NCBI RefSeq assembly: GCF_900109465.1
Contig: NZ_FOAZ01000003.1
Span: 310,001 to 374,000, forward strand
Length of the DNA: 64,000 bases
DNA from: Streptacidiphilus jiangxiensis
GTDB taxonomy: Bacteria; Actinomycetota; Actinomycetes; Streptomycetales; Streptomycetaceae
Direction: 5' to 3'
Program-made: the position numbers and the translations under genes
Shown: positions 8,262 through 16,498 of the stretch, one piece after another
Layout: each line of letters starts with the position of its first letter
Position numbering within the stretch: the stretch's first letter is position 1
The notes under the pieces: generated by a model
The model's database searches: none
What the model was told of the DNA's origin: nothing
What the model saw: the letters and a program-made list of their open reading frames with translations, nothing else

Positions 8262-9491
8262 TTATCGGATGACCGACACGGCCTCCGGATCGCGCTCGGG
8301 GGTGCGAGGGGCGCGCATGATCGTCTGGCGCACGACTGGCGTGGCGGCGATGCGCGCCACCCCCCGAGCCACCCCTTGGCCGAGTCGGGCGAGGAAGCCG
8401 GTGGGGAGGAAGACCGCGTCAGCGGTGATCATCGCGAGGGAGAAGAAGGGCAGGCCGAGGACGATGGCGATCCCGAGGTGCTCGGCGATCATCAGGGTCA
8501 GCATCACGTTCTTGATCCGCCGGTTGAAGACCAGGAACGGGAAGCCCACCTGCGCGATCACCGTGCCGTAGGTGATCGCGGTGACCAGCGTGCTGCTGCC
8601 GCTCAGTCCGTCCGCCAGGCCCGGCCACGGCTCGAAGTAGTGCAGGTGGAGCGGGTACCAGAGGGCGGTGCCGCCCTGCCACAGGGAGCCCTGGATCTTG
8701 TACCAGCCGGCCGTGGCGTAGATGAAGCAGACCTCCGCCGCGATGACCAGCATCGCGGCGTTGTGCACGAGCGTCGCCAGCGCGTCGAGCAGGGCGAGGC
8801 CCTCGCCCTCGGGCGCCCGCCGGGCGAGGAGGCCGCGCAGACCGGCCAGCAGCCAGCAGAGCCAGAAGAACGTGCCCCAGCTGTAGAGCCCGAAGTCCAG
8901 CATGCCGAGCGAGGCGAAGCCGGAGAGCTGGCAGTACGCCAGCGCCAGGCCCAGCGCCGCCCACACCACGACCCCGACCGGATCCCCCGTTCGCCGCGTC
9001 CCCCGCCGGGCCGCGCGCGCGTCCAGGGACCAGACCTGGCCGCAGCGGGTGAAGGCCAGGTAGATGGCCATCAGGTGGATGACGTTGTCCCCGCCGTCGC
9101 CGACCAGGACGGCGCGGTTCTGCAGGGAGAGGACGAGGACCATGAAGAGCAGGGAGGTGGCGCGGGTGCGCCACCCCAGCAGCATCAGCACGCTGACGGC
9201 GATCGCCGCCGCGTACACGCCCTCGAACCACCAGCGCCCGTCCGACCAGGCCAGGACGGTGAAGGCGTGGTTGGACGCGAGCATCTGCCGGGCCAGGTCA
9301 CCGCTCCACGGCGACAGGTCCCCGTACAGGACCCGCCGGTGCGGCCACTCGCGCAGCAGGAAGCCGCCGAAGGTGAGCGCGACGCCGATGCGGACGACGG
9401 CGGCCTGGTAGGCGGCGAGGGTGCGGCCGGTGACGGTGGTCCAGCCGGAGAAGCCCGCGTCGGCGAGGCGGTTCAGCGTGGCCTGGCTCAT
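8262..9491 (-). CDS. HTTM (horizontally transferred transmembrane) domain protein
   Basis: 409 residues with many membrane helices. Segments such as LREWPHRRVLYGDLSPWS, DNVIHLMAIYLAFTRCGQVWSLDARAARR and ATAGWYKIQGSLWQGGTALWY match HTTM-domain proteins, relatives of the membrane part of vitamin K-dependent gamma-carboxylase. Whether it is an enzyme is not known. The ATG at 9491 shares a base with the TGA of the DUF5819 gene (TGATG), so the two are coupled and probably act together in the membrane. A longer upstream reading in the same frame overlaps DUF5819 and was not used. Confidence 0.85.
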   Translation of the reverse strand: MSQATLNRLADAGFSGWTTVTGRTLAAYQAAVVRIGVALTFGGFLLREWPHRRVLYGDLSPWSGDLARQMLASNHAFTVLAWSDGRWWFEGVYAAAIAVSVLMLLGWRTRATSLLFMVLVLSLQNRAVLVGDGGDNVIHLMAIYLAFTRCGQVWSLDARAARRGTRRTGDPVGVVVWAALGLALAYCQLSGFASLGMLDFGLYSWGTFFWLCWLLAGLRGLLARRAPEGEGLALLDALATLVHNAAMLVIAAEVCFIYATAGWYKIQGSLWQGGTALWYPLHLHYFEPWPGLADGLSGSSTLVTAITYGTVIAQVGFPFLVFNRRIKNVMLTLMIAEHLGIAIVLGLPFFSLAMITADAVFLPTGFLARLGQGVARGVARIAATPVVRQTIMRAPRTPERDPEAVSVIR

Positions 9492-10204
9492 CAGGAGACC
9501 CCCAGGCCGCGGTAGTCGTCGTCGTTGGCGGGCCACCAGGGCAGCTGTCGGTAGGACGGGCTGGTGGTCGCCGGTGCGCCGGTCCAGGACGGGCCGGTCA
9601 CGTCGGTCGTGGCGGAGCGGAACTGGATCTGGATGACCGCCATCCCCTCCCAGTCCCGGCCGATCCGCTGGAGGCCGATGCGCTTGAGGTACTCCTCGGA
9701 CAGCGGCCCGCCGAAGCCCGTGGACTTCTCGGTCTGCTGGTCGTGCCAGGCCGTGTAGTAGTCCCAGGCGCGGCGCAGCTGGTTCTGGTTGACGTGGCTG
9801 GGGAGCGGGTTGCCGCGGATCGCGGCGACGTCCCTCGCGGTCAGGTCGATCCAGGGGGAGTCGAGCCGGTGGCCGGTGGAGTCGACGGTCTGCACGCGCG
9901 CCTGGACGGCGATGTTCTGCTGCAGCGGGTTGGGGGCGAAGAGCTGCCAGTTCTGCTCGAACTCGGGCAGCACGTGCGCGTTGATCGCGGTGGCGTGGCG
10001 CTGCGAGACCGGGTTGGCGGGTGCGATGGAGAGGAAGACGGTGCCCAGGTGGTAGACGACGGCGACGGCCACGGCGACCGCGGTGAGGTAGAGGACCAGC
10101 AACGACGGCAGTGACCAGCGCCGCTCCTCGTCCGGGAGGTCCGGGGTCTCGGCGAGCGGGGGTATCGGTTCGGGTGAGGTTGCCTCGTCCGGCTCGTCTG
10201 CCAC
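9491..10204 (-). CDS. DUF5819 family membrane-anchored protein
   Basis: 237 residues. An acidic, proline-rich N-terminus is followed by one membrane helix (about 33-53) and an extracytoplasmic domain with FEQNWQLFAPNPLQQN, the hallmark of DUF5819. The C-terminus is W/P-rich (YRQLPWWPAND). In actinomycetes this family regularly precedes an HTTM protein, as it does here with a TGATG overlap, so it is likely an accessory subunit. Start is GTG at 10204 behind GAGGCGGG. No biochemical role is known. Confidence 0.8.
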   Translation of the reverse strand: MADEPDEATSPEPIPPLAETPDLPDEERRWSLPSLLVLYLTAVAVAVAVVYHLGTVFLSIAPANPVSQRHATAINAHVLPEFEQNWQLFAPNPLQQNIAVQARVQTVDSTGHRLDSPWIDLTARDVAAIRGNPLPSHVNQNQLRRAWDYYTAWHDQQTEKSTGFGGPLSEEYLKRIGLQRIGRDWEGMAVIQIQFRSATTDVTGPSWTGAPATTSPSYRQLPWWPANDDDYRGLGVS

Positions 10205-10283
10205 GTCTGCCCGCCTCGCCGCTCTGTCGATTCCTGAGCACGGTACTGATGTCCGCCGCCTGTGCGCGACCCTTCCGTGTATC

Positions 10284-10297
10284 TAGAACTTGTTCTA
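10284..10297. promoter_or_regulatory. Candidate operator matching TNNAACNNGTTNNA
   Basis: TAGAACTTGTTCTA has perfect 6-bp arms around TT and fits the consensus described for KstR-type TetR repressors of lipid and steroid catabolism. It lies in the divergent region between DUF5819 and the acyl-CoA dehydrogenase, 53 bases before the dehydrogenase start. The match is visible; the regulator is inferred. Confidence 0.5.
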
Positions 10298-10350
10298 ATC
10301 TGACGTCGCGTCAGCAGATGTCGCAATGGAAGCACCGGAAGGGGCGCCCC

Positions 10351-11502
10351 GTGGACTTCACCTTCACCGACGCGCAGCAGGCCGCTGCCGAGGCGGCCCG
10401 CGCCGTCTTCGCGGACGTGGCACCGGACGGCGGCGTGCCCAGCCCGGCCGTCGGCATCGATCCGGTGGCCCCGGACATCGACCGGGAGCTGTGGCAGCGG
10501 CTGAGCAAGTCCGACCTGGTCGGCATCGCGCTCGACGAGGGGTACGGCGGCGCCGGGCTGGACGAGATCGCCTGGTGTCTGGTCCTGCGCGAGTCCGCGC
10601 GGGTCCTCGCCCGGGTCCCGCTGCTGGACACCGGCGCCGCGGCGCTGGCGGTCCAGGCCTTCGGCACCGAGGAGCTGCGACGCAGGCTGCTGCCGGAGGT
10701 CGTGGCCGGTCGCCTGCTGCTCGGGGTGGCCGCGCACGGCCGCACCGGCCACGAGCCGGCCGACGAGGCGGTGACGGCGCTCCCGGTCGACGGCGGCTGG
10801 ACGCTGACCGGCGAGCAGACGGGTGTCGCCTGGGCGCCGGTGATGGACCTGGTGCTGGTGCCGGCCCGCGGCCCCGAGGGGACGCTGCTGCTGCTCGTCG
10901 ACCCGCGCGGTGAGGGCGTGACCCTGGAGCGCCAGGTCTCCACCCACGGTGAGCTCGCCGGACGGCTGCTCTTCGACGGCGCGGTGGTGGACGCCTCCTG
11001 GCAGCTGGGGCCACAGGCGCCGGACGGCGCCAACTGGCGGGCGGTGCGGGCACGGATGATCGTGGGGGTGGCGGCGCTGTGCCTGGGCCTCGGTGAGGCG
11101 GTGCTGCGGCTGACCTCGGACTACGCCTCGAAGCGCGAGCAGTTCGGGCACGCGATCGCGACGTTCCAGGCGGTGGCCATGCAGTCCGCCGACCGCTACA
11201 TCGACCTGCGCTCGATGGAGGTGACACTGTGGCAGGCCGCCTGGCGGGTGGCGCACGGGGTGGAGCTGGCCGACCGGATGCCGCTGGAAGCAGACCTGGC
11301 CACGGCGAAGATCTGGTCCGCGGAGGGGGTGCGCGCGGTGGCCTCCACGGCCCAGCACCTGCACGGCGGCATCGGCGCCGACCTCGACTACCCGCTCCAC
11401 CGCTACCACGCCTGGGCCAAGCACCTCGAGCTGACGCTCGGGCCCGCAGCGGCGTTCGAGCAGGCACTGGGCGATCTGCTGGCCGAGCATCAGCTGCCTT
11501 GA
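10351..11502 (+). CDS. Acyl-CoA dehydrogenase family protein (short type)
   Basis: 383 residues from a GTG at 10351 preceded by GGAAGGGG. The acyl-CoA dehydrogenase fold is indicated by VDFTFTDAQQAAAEAARAVF at the start, the middle beta-domain, and the C-terminal four-helix part with YASKREQFGHAIATFQAVA and the AQHLHGGIGADLDYPLHRYHAWAK segment. The usual catalytic glutamate near the C-terminus of classical enzymes is not evident. This resembles the subunits that work as heteromers in steroid and CoA-ester catabolism of actinobacteria. No partner FadE gene is adjacent. The operator-like palindrome upstream supports regulation by a TetR-type repressor. Confidence 0.82.
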   Translation: MDFTFTDAQQAAAEAARAVFADVAPDGGVPSPAVGIDPVAPDIDRELWQRLSKSDLVGIALDEGYGGAGLDEIAWCLVLRESARVLARVPLLDTGAAALAVQAFGTEELRRRLLPEVVAGRLLLGVAAHGRTGHEPADEAVTALPVDGGWTLTGEQTGVAWAPVMDLVLVPARGPEGTLLLLVDPRGEGVTLERQVSTHGELAGRLLFDGAVVDASWQLGPQAPDGANWRAVRARMIVGVAALCLGLGEAVLRLTSDYASKREQFGHAIATFQAVAMQSADRYIDLRSMEVTLWQAAWRVAHGVELADRMPLEADLATAKIWSAEGVRAVASTAQHLHGGIGADLDYPLHRYHAWAKHLELTLGPAAAFEQALGDLLAEHQLP

Positions 11503-11514
11503 GCCGCCCTGTCC

Positions 11515-11578
11515 GGGGGCGTTGACGGCCATCCGCTCGTCGGTGGCTTGTCGCGCGGTTCCTCGCGCCCCCGGGATA
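11515..11578. repeat. Intergenic repeat family member (partial copy)
   Basis: On the minus strand this segment reads GGGGCGCGAGGAACCGCGCG, then ACAAGCCACCGAC and GATGG. It matches the copies at 47506-47633 and 51526-51667. It lies just after the acyl-CoA dehydrogenase and can fold with CGGGGGCG at its other end, so it may also terminate transcription. Confidence 0.6.
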
Positions 11579-11586
11579 GTGCATGC

Positions 11587-12186
11587 ATGAGCTCTCGTGA
11601 ATTCGACGCCGTCGTCCTCGCCGGCGGAGCCGCCTCGCGGCTGGGTGGGGAGGACAAGCCCGCGCTGCTCGTCGCCGGGACGAGCCTGCTGGATCGTGTG
11701 CTCGCGGCCTGCGACGACGCGGAGGTGACCGTCGTCGTGGGGCCCGAGCGGGCCACGCGGCGCGCGGTGCGGTGGGTGCGGGAGGAACCTCCCGGTGGCG
11801 GGCCGGTCGCGGGGCTGGCCGCCGGGATGGGGGAGGTCGCCGCCGAGGTGACCCTGCTGCTCGCCGCCGACCTGCCGTTTCTCGACAGCGCGACGGTGCG
11901 CCGGCTGCTGGAGGCGCTCGCCGCCGATCCCGAGCTCGACGCCGCGGTCCTGGTCGACGCCGGCGGCCGCGACCAGCTGCTCACCGCCGCCTATCGGACG
12001 GCTCCGCTCCGCGCCGCGCTCGCCGCGGTGCCGCAGCCGCACGGAGCCCGGCTGCGTGCCGTCACGGGCGGGCTGCGCACCGTGCGGCTGCGCGACGAGG
12101 TGGGTGCCGCCGTGGACTGCGACACCTGGGAGGACGTCGAACGCGCCCGCGAGCGCGCCGCGCACACCGCGCCCCCGACCGGGTGA
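11587..12186 (+). CDS. mobA: MobA-like molybdenum cofactor nucleotidyltransferase
   Basis: 199 residues. The N-terminal signature VVLAGGAASRLGGEDKPALL at about 8-27 is the nucleotide-binding loop of MobA/MocA-type NTP transferases, and AADLPFL near 95 supplies the metal-binding Asp. The predicted role is adding GMP (or CMP) to molybdopterin. It precedes a small helical protein and moeA, which supports molybdenum cofactor assembly. The ATG at 11587 has no strong ribosome site. It is shorter than some MobA proteins but complete. Confidence 0.8.
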   Translation: MSSREFDAVVLAGGAASRLGGEDKPALLVAGTSLLDRVLAACDDAEVTVVVGPERATRRAVRWVREEPPGGGPVAGLAAGMGEVAAEVTLLLAADLPFLDSATVRRLLEALAADPELDAAVLVDAGGRDQLLTAAYRTAPLRAALAAVPQPHGARLRAVTGGLRTVRLRDEVGAAVDCDTWEDVERARERAAHTAPPTG

Positions 12187-12255
12187 AGGAACGGACACGC
12201 ACCCGATACCACCCTGCTGCGCGCCGGGGGCACGCCCATCGGCGACGATGGAGAC

Positions 12256-12507
12256 GTGCTGGATGACTGGATCGCCGCTGCCAAGACCGAGCTCGGGATC
12301 GACCTGGAGGTCGATGTCCACGGGCTGCTCGACATGACCCGGGACGTCGCCCACGGCGTCGCCCGCCCGGCTGCGCCGTTGACGGCGTTCCTGGTGGGGT
12401 ATGCCGCGGCCGGGGGTGGTCCGGAGGCGGTGGCGGAGGCGAACCGCAAGGCCGCGCAGCTCGCGTTGCGCTGGGCCGCGGACCGCGCCGAGGAGCACTC
12501 GGAATGA
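12256..12507 (+). CDS. Small DUF6457-like helical protein
   Basis: 83 residues, mostly helical (LDDWIAAAKTELGIDLEVDVHGLLDMTRDVAHG), with a conserved look of the small DUF6457 proteins found between mobA-like and moeA genes in actinomycetes. GTG start at 12256, stop overlapping the moeA ATG. It probably assists the molybdenum enzymes, but no activity is known. Confidence 0.65.
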   Translation: MLDDWIAAAKTELGIDLEVDVHGLLDMTRDVAHGVARPAAPLTAFLVGYAAAGGGPEAVAEANRKAAQLALRWAADRAEEHSE

Positions 12508-14069
12508 CGGGCCCGGAGGCCGAGACCGATCTGCTGGCGGCCTACCCGTACCTGTTGCCGCGGGCGGCGACCGCGGAACCGGTGCCCGAGCCGGAGCGGC
12601 CCTTCGACTACGAGGCGGCGGCGTCGGAGGAGCCCGCGTCCGCGCCCGGGCCGCGGCCCGACCCGTCGTTCGACCAGGTGCTGGACGACGCGTTCGGGCT
12701 GGTCGGCGGTGCCTCCTCGGCTTCAAGATCACGAAATGTGTCACGTGGCGCAATTCGTGATCTTGATGAGGGCCTCGGTCGGGACGGTGAACCGGCCGTG
12801 CCGCCACCGGCCCATCCCGCACAGGAGCTCGGCTGGCCGCAGGCGCGGGCTGTCGCGGCGCGCGCCGGGGCGCGTCCGCTGGGGACGCAGGAGCGGGACG
12901 CGGCCGAGGCGCTCGGCGCAGTCCTCGCCGCACCGCTCGCCGCTGCCACCCACCTGCCCGCGTTCGACACCTCCGCGATGGACGGCTGGTCCGTCGCCGG
13001 ACCGGGGCCGTGGCGGTTGCGGACGCCCGCCGAGGGCGAGGGGCTGGCCGGGCGACCGGCCGCCGACGCCCTGCGCGACGGTGAGGCCGTGCGGATCGCC
13101 ACCGGCGCGCCCCTGCCGTCCGGTGCCACGGCGGTGCTGCGGCGCGAGGACGGCGTCGTGTGCGCCGACGGGACCGAGCTCGCCTGCCGACCCGGGATCG
13201 CGGTTCCGCCGCCCGGACGCGACATCCGCCCGCGCGGGCAGGAGTGCCGCAGCGGAGACGCGCTGCTCCCCGCCGGGACGCTGGTCACCCCCGCAGTGCT
13301 GGGCCTCGCCGCGGCCGCCGGGGTCGACCGGCTGACCGTGCACCGCCGCCCCACCGTCGAGCTGCTGGTCCTCGGCGACGAGCTGCTGACCGAGGGCCCG
13401 CCCCGGGACGGGCGGATCCGGGACGCGCTCGGCCCGATGCTGCCCGGCTGGCTCGCGGCCTACGGCGCCACCGTCACCGGCGTGCGCCGTGTCGGCGACG
13501 ACCGCGCCGCGCTCGTCGCCGCGCTCCGCGCCTCCCGCGCGGACGTCGTGGTCACCACCGGCGCGACCGCGTCGGGTCCGGCCGACTTCCTGCATCCGGC
13601 CCTGGCCGACCTCGGCGCGACCCTCCTCGTCGACGGCGTCCGCGTCCGCCCGGGCCACCCGATGCTCCTCGCAGTGCTCCCCTCGGCCGAGGCGGGCGCC
13701 GTGGCGAACGGCGCCGCTGCGAACGAGGCCGCACCGAACGCTGCCGCGCGTCACCTCGTCGGGTTGCCCGGCAACCCGTTCGCCGCCGCCGTCGGCGCGG
13801 CCACACTCGCCGAGCCGTTGCTGCGGGGGCTGGGCGGATCCCCGGCCGCGGAGCCCTACCGGGTGCCGGCCGGGGTGGCGTTCCCCGGACAGCCCGGGCA
13901 CACCCGGCTGGTGCCGGTCGCGCTGCCCGAGCGCGGTGCCGTGCCGCTGCGGTACGACGGCCCGGCGATGCTGCGCGGGCTCGCGCTCGCCGAGGGGCTG
14001 GCCGTGGTGCCGCCCGGGGGCGTGGCGGCGGGCGCGCCGGTCGAGGTGCTGGACGTGCCGTGCGGCTGA
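12504..14069 (+). CDS. moeA: MoeA-like molybdopterin molybdenumtransferase with N-terminal extension
   Basis: 521 residues, about 110 longer than classical MoeA at the N-terminus. The extension is acidic and proline-rich, and an imperfect palindrome is embedded in it at 12723-12766. MoeA features then follow: TSAMDGWSVAG near 152, VRIATGAPLPSGATAVLRRED, GRDIRPRGQECRSGDALLPAG, the MPT-binding-domain block TTGATASGPADFLHPAL (a variant of GGVSVGxxDF), and GLPGNPFAAAVG near 424. It should insert molybdate into adenylated molybdopterin. Residues about 395-415 form an Ala/Asn-rich insertion (AVANGAAANEAAPNAA). Co-translated with the preceding small gene; the potassium channel start lies inside its last codons. 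Confidence 0.85.
   Translation: MTGPEAETDLLAAYPYLLPRAATAEPVPEPERPFDYEAAASEEPASAPGPRPDPSFDQVLDDAFGLVGGASSASRSRNVSRGAIRDLDEGLGRDGEPAVPPPAHPAQELGWPQARAVAARAGARPLGTQERDAAEALGAVLAAPLAAATHLPAFDTSAMDGWSVAGPGPWRLRTPAEGEGLAGRPAADALRDGEAVRIATGAPLPSGATAVLRREDGVVCADGTELACRPGIAVPPPGRDIRPRGQECRSGDALLPAGTLVTPAVLGLAAAAGVDRLTVHRRPTVELLVLGDELLTEGPPRDGRIRDALGPMLPGWLAAYGATVTGVRRVGDDRAALVAALRASRADVVVTTGATASGPADFLHPALADLGATLLVDGVRVRPGHPMLLAVLPSAEAGAVANGAAANEAAPNAAARHLVGLPGNPFAAAVGAATLAEPLLRGLGGSPAAEPYRVPAGVAFPGQPGHTRLVPVALPERGAVPLRYDGPAMLRGLALAEGLAVVPPGGVAAGAPVEVLDVPCG
12723..12766. repeat. 44-bp imperfect palindrome inside moeA
   Basis: Arms of 13 bp match perfectly (12723-12735 with 12754-12766) and the inner part continues as a near-palindrome centred on CACGTG. 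The base composition is clearly more AT-rich than the surrounding gene. It encodes part of the non-conserved N-terminal linker of MoeA, as if a small mobile or protein-binding element had been inserted in frame. Confidence 0.65.
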
Positions 14070-15139
14070 GGTCGCACCGCGACTCCGGCGACTCCGGCGA
14101 CGCCCGCGCGGCCTCGGCCGCCGAGCTGCGGCAGATCCACCTGCCCGAGCAGGAGAGCGGTGGCTCGCCGCTGCGGCAGGTCGGGCGTCGGCTGGTGCTG
14201 GCCCTGCTCGTCCTCACCGTCACCACCCTGCTGGTCTGGCTGGGCCGCGACGGCTACCACGACAGCGCCCACGACCACCTCGACCTGCTGGGCGCGCTCT
14301 ACTACGCGACGGTGACCCTCTCCACCACCGGCTACGGCGACATCACGCCCGTCAGCGATGGCGCCCGGCTGATGAACATCCTGGTCATCACCCCGCTCCG
14401 GGTGCTGTTCCTGATCATCCTGGTCGGCACCACGCTGGAGGTGCTCACCACCCGTGGCCGCAGGCTGTGGCGCATCAACCGCTGGAGGCGCGAGTTGGAC
14501 CAGCACGTTGTCGTGGTCGGCTACGGCACCAAGGGCCGCAACGCCGTGGAGACCCTGCTGCAGAAGGGCACGCCGAAGACGTCGATCGTGGTCGTCGACC
14601 CGCAGCGCCGCGTCGTCGAGGCCGCTGCCGCCGACGAGGGCCTGGCCGGTGTCGTCGGCGACGCGACCCGCACGGACGTGCTGCGGCGCGCCGGGGTGGA
14701 ACGGGCTGCGCAGGTCGTCGTCGCGCCGCAGCGGGACGACACGGCGGTGCTGGTCACCCTGACCGTGCGGCAGCTGAACCCGGCCGCCGTGGTGGTGGCC
14801 GCGGTGCGCGAGGACGAGAACGCCCCGCTGCTGCGGCAGAGCGGTGCCACCGTCGTCGTCACCAGCGCCAGCTCGGTGGGGCGCCTGCTGGGCGTCTCCA
14901 CGCTCAGCCCCAACACGGGGGCGGTCCTGGACGACCTGCTCACCGCCGGTCACGGCCTCGACGTGATCGACCGTCCGGTCACCCGCGCGGAGGTGGGGCG
15001 TTCGCCCCGCGACTGCGGCGACCTCGTGGTCGCCGTGATCCGCGGCCGCCGCCGTCTCGCCTTCGGCGATCCGGAGGCCGCGGCGCTGCAGGCGCAGGAC
15101 CGCATCATCGCGATCCACCGGACCGGCCACACCGGATAG
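14060..15139 (+). CDS. Two-TM potassium channel with RCK/TrkA-N domain
   Basis: 359 residues from a GTG at 14060 that overlaps the end of moeA. There are two membrane helices (about 41-61 and 108-130) around a pore loop with selectivity filter TTGYGD. A cytoplasmic RCK N domain follows, starting HVVVVGYGTKGRNAVETLL near 154 (Rossmann GxGxxG), with VVDPQRR as the ligand-binding strand, and then a TrkA-C-like end. It resembles the KtrA/MthK layout in a single chain. Predicted function is gated potassium conduction across the plasma membrane. Confidence 0.85.
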   Translation: MRLRSHRDSGDSGDARAASAAELRQIHLPEQESGGSPLRQVGRRLVLALLVLTVTTLLVWLGRDGYHDSAHDHLDLLGALYYATVTLSTTGYGDITPVSDGARLMNILVITPLRVLFLIILVGTTLEVLTTRGRRLWRINRWRRELDQHVVVVGYGTKGRNAVETLLQKGTPKTSIVVVDPQRRVVEAAAADEGLAGVVGDATRTDVLRRAGVERAAQVVVAPQRDDTAVLVTLTVRQLNPAAVVVAAVREDENAPLLRQSGATVVVTSASSVGRLLGVSTLSPNTGAVLDDLLTAGHGLDVIDRPVTRAEVGRSPRDCGDLVVAVIRGRRRLAFGDPEAAALQAQDRIIAIHRTGHTG

Positions 15140-15155
15140 GCCACACCGGACAGGC

Positions 15156-15179
15156 CACCGGAGAGGGACTGTTCCGGTG
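15156..15179. terminator. Hairpin between convergent genes, next to 14-bp tandem repeats
   Basis: CACCGGA (15156-15162) pairs with TCCGGTG (15173-15179). It lies between the channel stop and the convergent glycosyltransferase stop and could terminate both. Just upstream a 14-bp unit (GGCCACACCGGATA or ACA) is repeated about 2.7 times from 15125. Confidence 0.5.
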
Positions 15180-15181
15180 CC

Positions 15182-16498
15182 TCAGGGCGGGCCAGGTCCG
15201 AGGAGCCAGACGGCGCCGTAGGCGGCCGAGGCCAGCACCAGCACGGTCATCGCCACGGCCACCCGCCGGATGCGCAGTGTCGCGAGCCAGGCGGCCGGCG
15301 GGAGCAGCAGCGGGAAGCCCGGCATCAGCAGGCGCGGCTTGGAGTTGAAGTACGCCTGTGCTCCCAGCGCCAGCGCCACGATCACGGCGGTGTAGGCCAG
15401 GACCGGCAGGGGTTGGCGCTGCCGGACGCAGGCCACCAGCGCCCAGAGGACCACGCCGACGAACACCAGCAGCCCGATGCCGGCGCCGGGACTGTGCGCC
15501 AGCTGATGGCCGACGAAGCGGGCGTAGGCCGCGCCGAAGTCGAAGCCGTTGCCCCAGCGGGCCTGGACGTCGAGATAGCTGGAGAGGCCGCCGACCCAGC
15601 CCGCGTAGGCGAGCAGGCCCACCGGCGCGAGCAGTGCGCCGAGGACGGCGCGGCCGCGGCCGGGGGTGCGGCGCCACAGCGCGAGCGCCGCGCCGACCCA
15701 GACGGCGGCGATCACCGCGGCCGCGCTCGGCCGGGTGATGCCCGCGAGCGCGGCGAGCAGCCCCGCCGTGAGCCAGTTCCCGCGCAGGACGGCGTAGAGG
15801 CACCAGGCCGCGAGCGCGGTGAACAGGGACTCGGTGTACGCCATCGACTGCAGCACGCCGATCGGCAGTGCCGCCCACAGCAGCACCAGCACGGTGGCCG
15901 CGCGGCGGCCCGCGAGCCGCTCGCCGACGGCGAAGACGCCGAGAGCGGCGGCGAGCGAGGCGAGCGCGCTGACCAAGAGCCCCGCGTCGGCGTAGGAGAG
16001 GCCGGTGAGGGTGTGCAGGCCCCGCTCCAGCCACGGCAGCAGCGGGAAGAAGGCCAGGTGGGAGTGGGCGCCCGCGCCGCGTGTGTGGGTGGTGGCCTGG
16101 TAGCCGGCCCAGTGGTAGCCGTGGGCGGCGATGTCGGTGTACCAGAGCGAGTCCCAGCGGGCCGACAGCAGCTGGTGCGGGCTGCGGCCCTCCGCCCCCG
16201 CCCAGACGGCCAGCACGACGAGGCCGAGCCCGCGCACCGCGGCGTACAGCCCGAGCGCGGGCAGCGCCCGGCTCACCAGGGCCGCCGCACGCAGGCGCCG
16301 CGGGCGCCGCTCCGCGGTCGACTCGGCGGCCCGGCCGGCGGCCTCGGCCTGCGGCCCGCGCCGCCGCGTCTCGTCGTCGGCGTGCGTGCGGGCCTCCGCG
16401 GCTCGGGCCGCGTGGGGCTCCCGCGCCGAGGAGTCGTCGGAGGGCCGGAGGCGGGGCGTGCTCGTGCGTGGGTGGCGGGCGTCAGACGATGCGGCCAC
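15182..16498 (-). CDS. Multi-pass membrane mannosyltransferase-like glycosyltransferase
   Basis: 438 residues. A charged, low-complexity N-terminal segment of about 70 residues precedes roughly ten membrane helices. The first periplasmic loop holds RWDSLWYTDIAAHGYHW, the Trp/Asp/His-rich block of PIG-V/GT39-like polyprenyl-phosphate sugar transferases, and MAYTESLFTALAAWCLYA is also typical. It probably moves mannose from polyprenyl phosphate to a surface acceptor. GTG start at 16498 lies inside the end of the ArsR gene (17-bp overlap), so the two are co-expressed. Confidence 0.75.
   Translation of the reverse strand: MAASSDARHPRTSTPRLRPSDDSSAREPHAARAAEARTHADDETRRRGPQAEAAGRAAESTAERRPRRLRAAALVSRALPALGLYAAVRGLGLVVLAVWAGAEGRSPHQLLSARWDSLWYTDIAAHGYHWAGYQATTHTRGAGAHSHLAFFPLLPWLERGLHTLTGLSYADAGLLVSALASLAAALGVFAVGERLAGRRAATVLVLLWAALPIGVLQSMAYTESLFTALAAWCLYAVLRGNWLTAGLLAALAGITRPSAAAVIAAVWVGAALALWRRTPGRGRAVLGALLAPVGLLAYAGWVGGLSSYLDVQARWGNGFDFGAAYARFVGHQLAHSPGAGIGLLVFVGVVLWALVACVRQRQPLPVLAYTAVIVALALGAQAYFNSKPRLLMPGFPLLLPPAAWLATLRIRRVAVAMTVLVLASAAYGAVWLLGPGPP

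Noticed and set aside
9841-12933. Very long minus-strand open frame (over 1000 codons)
   Set aside because: It runs antisense through the acyl-CoA dehydrogenase, MobA-like, DUF6457-like and moeA genes, has low-complexity Arg/Pro/Gly composition and no family features. A GC-rich shadow frame.
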